Source: Chara braunii
Taxonomy: Eukaryota > Streptophyta > Charophyceae > Charales > Characeae
Reading direction: 5' to 3'
Assembly: GCA_003427395.1 (NCBI GenBank)
Contig: BFEA01000270.1
Location: 583,543-616,484, forward strand
Length of the DNA: 32,942 bases
The translations under genes were made by a program, and so were the position numbers. The notes under the pieces were generated by a model that was not told where the DNA came from, did not search any database, and saw only the letters and a program-made list of their open reading frames with translations. Below, in pieces: positions 29,000 to 32,942 of the stretch. The number at the start of each line of letters is the position of its first letter. The first letter of the stretch is position 1.

Positions 29000-30847
29000 G
29001 CTCAACATGCTATCAGTCGGGTAGTCTGGGATGCGGTGGTGCAGCTAAGGACACAAGGGGGTCTAGATATTCTAGACCCAACCACCCAAATGACTGCCCT
29101 CTCCCTCCAATGGTTGAAGCGTCTTGTTTGCACCCCCTGACTTACCTGGGAACCCTTGGCTTGGGAGCAACTGTCAAAACTGGCACCAGAGGCTGCCCCA
29201 ACCGTGCACCCTATGGCTTGGTTAGATGACGTTTTTTCGGGCAATCCCCAAACCCCCCACCCGGCCACAACCACACTCAGATCGGGCCGCAACTCGCAAA
29301 GACCTCCGAAAAGATGGCTTTTGAACCAATCTAATTAAAGATTGGAGGAGGCTCCCGATCCCGAATAGGCCTTTCCCTGAGCGTTGGGAGGAAGTTGTTC
29401 GCCAACCCCTATTTGGAAACCGTTGGGTGACTGATCATCAGGGGCGGTTCTTTCTCAGCTCATGCCGTCCGTGGAAGGGATGGGTAAGAAACGGGGTTAC
29501 GAGGGTTGGGGACCTGTGGGACCAAACCAGGGCCAACTGGGTCTCAGAGGAACAGCTGAGAGCAAAGCTCCCCCACTGCCACAGAATAGGTGAGAGGCTA
29601 GACCAGATCCTTTTCGCCCTCCCTCTTGCATGGTTGCGGACCCTTCGGCGAGGCCCAACGGTGGAGGAAGGGGACTGGGTGGTATTAAGAGGGGATGCAA
29701 CTCAGGTGGGGCAAGTCCTCACTGTTAGACGAGGGGAGGTGCTGGTGAACTTTTTTTATCGAATACAACTGAACCGGTTGATCAAGGGCGTGCCGGATGA
29801 GGTCTACTGGATTGATGCAGAAATAGTTCACAAGGTGAGGGTCCTACAAGAAGGGGACTTCTGGGTGGCATTTAGGTGCTAATCCAGGACCTGCCCATGG
29901 ATGCAGCTGAGTGGAGATGGAAGATTCCATCGAGGAGCGACGAACCAAAATACTGCTATCTCCACTCACTGGGCATGAAGGCATCTTATCGAATGATTAA
30001 AACTAGACTCAACGTGAAGGACCGTATAGTGGATCGTTGGGCAAGGCACTTAGATGTCCCATTAAATGCCCTGACACCTATAAAATGGTTTAAAGGGGTA
30101 AAATCCAAATCGGCCTAGACCGCCTCACTCCAATGACAGATCACTCATCGCTGCTTACCCACAAACACATGGCTCATTGACCGCACCCACCTGGAGCAGA
30201 AAGGGTTGGCCCTGCCCTGGTGCCTGACGTGCAAAGAAGGCTTTCCTTCTCGGAAAGCTAACGAGACAATAAAACATTTTTTTTTGCAGTGCCCAGCCTC
30301 AGTCCTGATGTGGCGTGGGTGGGTTCGGATCTGAAACCAGCGAAGCACGGATAAGGAATGGCCGTGGAAATGGAGAGCCCTGCTAACTGGTCATTGGACC
30401 GCTCAAACCTCGACCTTTACGGCCAACTTATTTAGGATCGGGAGGGATGTGGTACTATGGGCCATATGGCGTCGCAGATGCATTTTAGTACTGGAAGGCG
30501 CCCATGTGGGAAGAGGCGAGATGATGGACATGATTAAAGACATGATAGAAACAACAATTAGAGCCCAGTGGAAAAAAGTTGTACAAACGACGAAAACTCT
30601 CACCAAAAAATCAGATATTACCCAAAAACTACACGAATTCTGCAAGGAATGGCTGGGGGGTGAACAGGGAGGATGGATAACAAGGACTCAGTGGGATGGC
30701 TGGCACCTGGATGATAACGATCGGTTGGACACACCGCAGAAAAACTACGTCTTGATCTTCCATGATTGGTCTGCAATCCCTTGTAACATCCCACCCCCTC
30801 CCGCCTCTGAATTTCCTGACCTATCCCCCTACCCAACAATACCTTGA
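29000..30847 (+). pseudogene. LINE-C ORF2, C-terminal region with zf-RVT-like finger (broken)
   Basis: Blocks in order: AISRVVWDAV and GGLDILDPTT (~29010-29080), a shift, LAWEQLSKLA, then RQPLFGNRW (~29404), which matches LINE-A RQPLFGNEW, and an open frame to 29882 with VGDLWDQTRANWVSEEQL. After a one-codon-scale shift comes KIPSRSDEPKYCYLHSLG. The finger CLTC...IKHFFLQCP lies near 30220-30295, and the LWAIWRRRC block at ~30452. The last frame is open 30449-30847 and ends with a Pro-rich tail. It shares the domain order of LINE-A and completes what LINE-B lacks. Confidence 0.85.
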
Positions 30848-30900
30848 TCGAGATGAGCTGGTATGGCCGTGACACAGAGTAACCTCTCCAACAGAGGCTT

Positions 30901-31018
30901 GAGTGGACCGGTCATGATGCATAAGGGTATAGGGAGGAACTGGTAGTTTGCCCCAGTCGCTCCCTGGGTGCACAACCCGCCCCCCCCGCCCCCCTCGTGC
31001 ATTAGACCGGTCCACTTG
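30901..31018. repeat. inverted repeat just downstream of LINE-C ORF2
   Basis: GAGTGGACCGGTCATGATGC at 30901 pairs with GCATTAGACCGGTCCACTT at 31000-31018, about 75 bases apart, with a C-rich loop. It lies 54 bases after the ORF2 stop and may be a 3' UTR structure of LINE-C or mark a separate small repeat. Confidence 0.65.
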
Positions 31019-31142
31019 AAACGATATTCACCAGTTCGCAGTAGCCGATGCGGATCCCAGGGCTCGATCCCTAGTCCTCACCTTACTTGTGTACAGTAGC
31101 TGTGACAACTCCGAGAATTGAACCCGTGACCTGTGTATCTGT

Positions 31143-31196
31143 AACAGTTGGTAGACTGTCACAGGGCCCGTAGGTAGCAGGGGTTCGATCTGTAGA
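31143..31196 (+). other. tRNA-like D-arm and T-loop motifs, degenerate
   Basis: ACAG-TTGGTAGA-CTGT is a perfect D-arm form, and GGGGTTCGATC some 30 bases later resembles a T-loop/B box. A B-box-like motif on the other strand (GGGTTCAATTC, ~31111-31122) lies close by. No anticodon arm or acceptor stem can be folded, so it is not a working tRNA gene. It is possibly a tRNA-derived SINE relic. Confidence 0.3.
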
Positions 31197-31235
31197 TCTG
31201 TTGAATAGAAGTCTTAGAGATTTCTAGAAGTCGTA

Positions 31236-31324
31236 GCTACTACAGTCCTGGAGGGTCAAGTCCGTAGCTGCTACAGTCTTCAAAAGGCCAGGACCCAGAC
31301 TTCCAGAAGGTCCTGGTAGTGGCC
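31236..31324. repeat. short direct repeat plus hairpin
   Basis: GTAGCTRCTACAGTC occurs twice (~31233 and ~31264). It is followed by a CCAGGACC...GGTCCTGG hairpin at about 31285-31318. Confidence 0.55.
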
Positions 31325-31519
31325 TTTCGAAGTTGCTCACATTTTGGCTGAGGCAAGTGGGCAAGTGGTGAGCCCAACTGCAGTACGCCGGCAGTGAGAC
31401 TGCATCGAGTTGGCAGTGCAAACCCATTCAGTCAGCAGTACCGGTCCCAGTCAGTCCTAGTCCAGTCAAGCAAGTACCATATGGGACTGTGTGCACCACG
31501 GGCATGGGAAAGTGCCAGA

Positions 31520-31543
31520 CCAATGAGCTATAGAAGTATAAAT
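31520..31543 (+). promoter_or_regulatory. CCAAT and TATAAAT pair, possible pol II promoter
   Basis: CCAAT (31520-31524) and TATAAAT (31537-31543) sit close together in GC-balanced sequence. No gene follows that I can recognise, so this may be the promoter of an LTR-like or host transcript, or chance. Confidence 0.3.
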
Positions 31544-31724
31544 CAAAGGGCAGCGTCCAGCCATTCATTCATTTCTGCGTGAGCCATGCGGAAGCGCTGC
31601 CATAAGCGACTTGTGCGAGGTGGTCTGCAGTGAGCCCGAGGACGAAGTGGGCGAGAGAGAAGGAGCTTAGCCATAGCGATAGGATAGTAGCGGTCATAGC
31701 CGCCATAGCTGTAGATAGAGTTCA

Positions 31725-31742
31725 GTGTGTGTGTGTGTGTGT
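31725..31742. repeat. (GT)9 microsatellite
   Basis: Nine uninterrupted GT units. Confidence 0.95.
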
Positions 31743-32042
31743 TCAGAGTATCGCGTGTGGGATATCCAGGGTGGTCCTGTGTGTGCGAACAGAGAGTTGT
31801 GTGGGCGCTGAGTCGCCATAGCCATTGAAGTGAACTTGTATCTGAACTGTGTTCTTGGCTACCATATCTCTGAGTTTTGAGTGGGCGCTTGTCGCCAGTT
31901 TGCTGCGCACCTGTTTGCATGCATGCGAAGTGTGGATGAGAGCGAGTCTGATTGCACACTGAAGACACTGTCGGAAGTTAGGTACTCTAACATGCAAGGG
32001 AGAACTCGTTAATCATAATCTGTCAGGCGCCTGCTCACTCCT

Positions 32043-32303
32043 ACACAGTTAATCCCCTGGGGAGCCCAGGGCAATCAATGCTGGCAGGTAATCTCATGCT
32101 AAAGAAGGCGGGAGGAGCTAGTTTCTTAGCAGAAGTTCTCTCCCCTTCCTTGACATCCTGCACAGTCAATCCTCTGGATGCCAGAGTAATCAATGCTGGC
32201 TGGTTTCGCAGTCAATTTCTCTTGATCCAAAAAAACGATTCCCCCTCACTCCAATTGCCTGCTCAGTCAATCCCCTGGATCCCAGGGTAATCAATGCGGG
32301 CAG
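32043..32303. repeat. three diverged ~44-bp direct repeats
   Basis: CAGTYAATCCYCTGG...CCAGRGYAATCAATG occurs at 32043-32087, 32161-32203 and 32260-32303. Each contains the imperfect palindrome CCCCTGG/CCAGGG and ends in a GCAGG-like sequence. The intervals are about 118 and 100 bases. Confidence 0.8.
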
Positions 32304-32339
32304 GAACTTTACACAATCCTGTTTTGGTACATTCCAAAT

Positions 32340-32492
32340 TCAGTTTGTATATGGGACGCTGGACCTGTTTTCCAGCAGGTGCTGCTCCCCACCAATAGAT
32401 GGAGCCTCTCCCCAGGTGCTAGCGGTGTCTGCTCTTATCAGCACCACTAACACTGGTGTGGGCGTTTTTTTTTGTTTTTTTTTAAAAATAAA
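32340..32492 (+). mobile_element. SINE-like copy D
   Basis: GGGACGCTGGACC begins a 6-bp stem, 7-nt loop hairpin (32358-32376), followed by GGTGCTGCTCCCCACC, ATAGATGGAGCC and GGTGCTAGCGGTGTCTGCTC with its CAGCACC partner, then T- and A-rich sequence. From the hairpin to the last block it is nearly identical to copy B at 18997-19090. Confidence 0.75.
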
Positions 32493-32597
32493 GGTCCCAC
32501 GGAGAGTACACCTTGATATAAGATCCAAGATATGGTCCCTAAGGATCATTCCTAGGGTCCCTAAAGCTAAAAAAAAAAGTGGTCTCTGAGCAATGGC

Positions 32598-32755
32598 TTT
32601 TTTTTTTTTTTTTTTTTTTTAGACCTGAGGGGAGGCACAGGGATTGTTCCTGTTGGCACGGTCCCTGATGCTACCGGGCCAAAATCAGCTGTCCCCTGGC
32701 CGGTATCGCCCACCTGCAGGTGGGGAGCAGCCCCTCCATGTTCTTGCATGAACAA
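32598..32755 (-). mobile_element. minus-strand retroposon end with poly(A)
   Basis: T23 (32598-32620) reads as a poly(A) tail on the minus strand, preceded there by ~130 bp that includes GGCTGCTCCCCACC (32719-32732), close to the tail motif of the SINE-like repeats. The 5' limit is unclear. Confidence 0.45.
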
Positions 32756-32885
32756 GGTTCTGGCTGCTACGGGTTTCCCCGTATGCCTACAATTAGAAGT
32801 AGTGGTAGTTAGGTACGTGAGGTTCTGGCTGCTACAGGTTTCCCCGTATGCCTACAATTAGGAGTAGTGGTAGGTAGGGATGTGA
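32756..32885. repeat. 65-bp tandem direct repeat, two copies
   Basis: GGTTCTGGCTGCTACGGGTT at 32756 recurs at 32821 with few changes over 65 bp. The two copies abut exactly. Confidence 0.92.
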
Positions 32886-32910
32886 GGTCACCTCACATAC
32901 TACCTACCAC
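32867..32910. repeat. 44-bp near-palindrome
   Basis: GTGGTAGGTAGGGATGTGAG on the left pairs with CTCACATACTACCTACCAC on the right, with essentially no loop. It overlaps the end of the second 65-bp unit and is followed by GATTCC and T24. Confidence 0.85.
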
Positions 32911-32916
32911 GATTCC

Positions 32917-32940
32917 TTTTTTTTTTTTTTTTTTTTTTTT
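32917..32940. repeat. T24 homopolymer at window end
   Basis: Probably the poly(A) tail of a minus-strand retroposon whose body includes the 65-bp repeats. Confidence 0.6.
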
Positions 32941-32942
32941 GA

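Larger units (their letters stand above)
23795..30847 (+). mobile_element. LINE-C: decayed, 5'-truncated L1-type LINE, same family as LINE-B
   Basis: Similarity to LINE-B starts abruptly at ~23795 (SSARAFF), 55 codons into ORF1, so the 5' end is lost. From there ORF1, the 22-base spacer, ORF2 EN, RT and the C-terminal finger all follow. The natural stop is probably the TGA at 30845-30847. No poly(A) tail can be found after it, so the 3' end is undefined; the 3' UTR may run to beyond 31000. Many frameshifts make it inactive. Confidence 0.9.

Noticed and set aside
31143-31196. Functional tRNA gene
   Set aside because: D-arm-like and T-loop-like motifs exist, but no anticodon arm or acceptor stem can be folded.

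Overview
The window looks like repeat-rich, gene-poor nuclear DNA of a eukaryote. I see no intact host gene. The recognisable coding sequence is almost all from non-LTR (LINE, L1-type) retrotransposons. The elements have an ORF1 with an RRM/DUF4283-like region plus a zinc knuckle, and an ORF2 with an APE endonuclease, a reverse transcriptase and a C-terminal CX2C...H...C zinc finger. That layout is typical of plant-lineage L1 elements, so a streptophyte (alga or land plant) host is my inference. The species is not determined.

Layout. Positions 1-7910 (+) hold LINE-A: a fully open ORF1 (49-2823), an ORF2 broken by stops and frameshifts (2868-7270), a 3' UTR with a terminal hairpin, and a TAAAAAAA-type tail. 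Positions ~8215-15216 (-) hold LINE-B, a decayed element lacking its 3' part. It is interrupted by a 293-bp DNA transposon/MITE (9871-10163) with 49-bp inverted ends and an 8-bp target duplication. Positions 15890-17335 are a degenerate hierarchical repeat built on a GGTCGATAGTC core. Positions 17404-19320 contain SINE-like elements, a LINE ORF2 3' fragment and a ~290-bp inverted duplication. Positions 19321-23790 are mostly unannotated, with a GATA/GA microsatellite, a 183-bp tandem duplication, two copies of a TA-flanked ~105-bp foldback element, and a separate 36-bp-arm hairpin. Positions 23795-30847 (+) hold LINE-C, a decayed, 5'-truncated relative of LINE-B. Positions 30848-32942 contain hairpins, tRNA-like boxes, a TATA/CCAAT motif, short direct repeats, another SINE-like copy and oligo(T)-bounded retroposon ends.

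How the parts relate. LINE-B and LINE-C are the same family in opposite orientation and read each other's gaps: each stop or frameshift in one can be placed against the other. LINE-A belongs to a different subfamily. The SINE-like repeats at 17404, 18914 and 32340, and the retroposon end at 19240, share the terminal GCTCCCCA...GGAGCC motif of LINE-A. In each the motif is preceded by a 17-19-nt hairpin whose stem sequence differs while its shape is kept. This suggests 3'-tail sharing with a LINE-A-like machinery and is the most interesting signal in the window.
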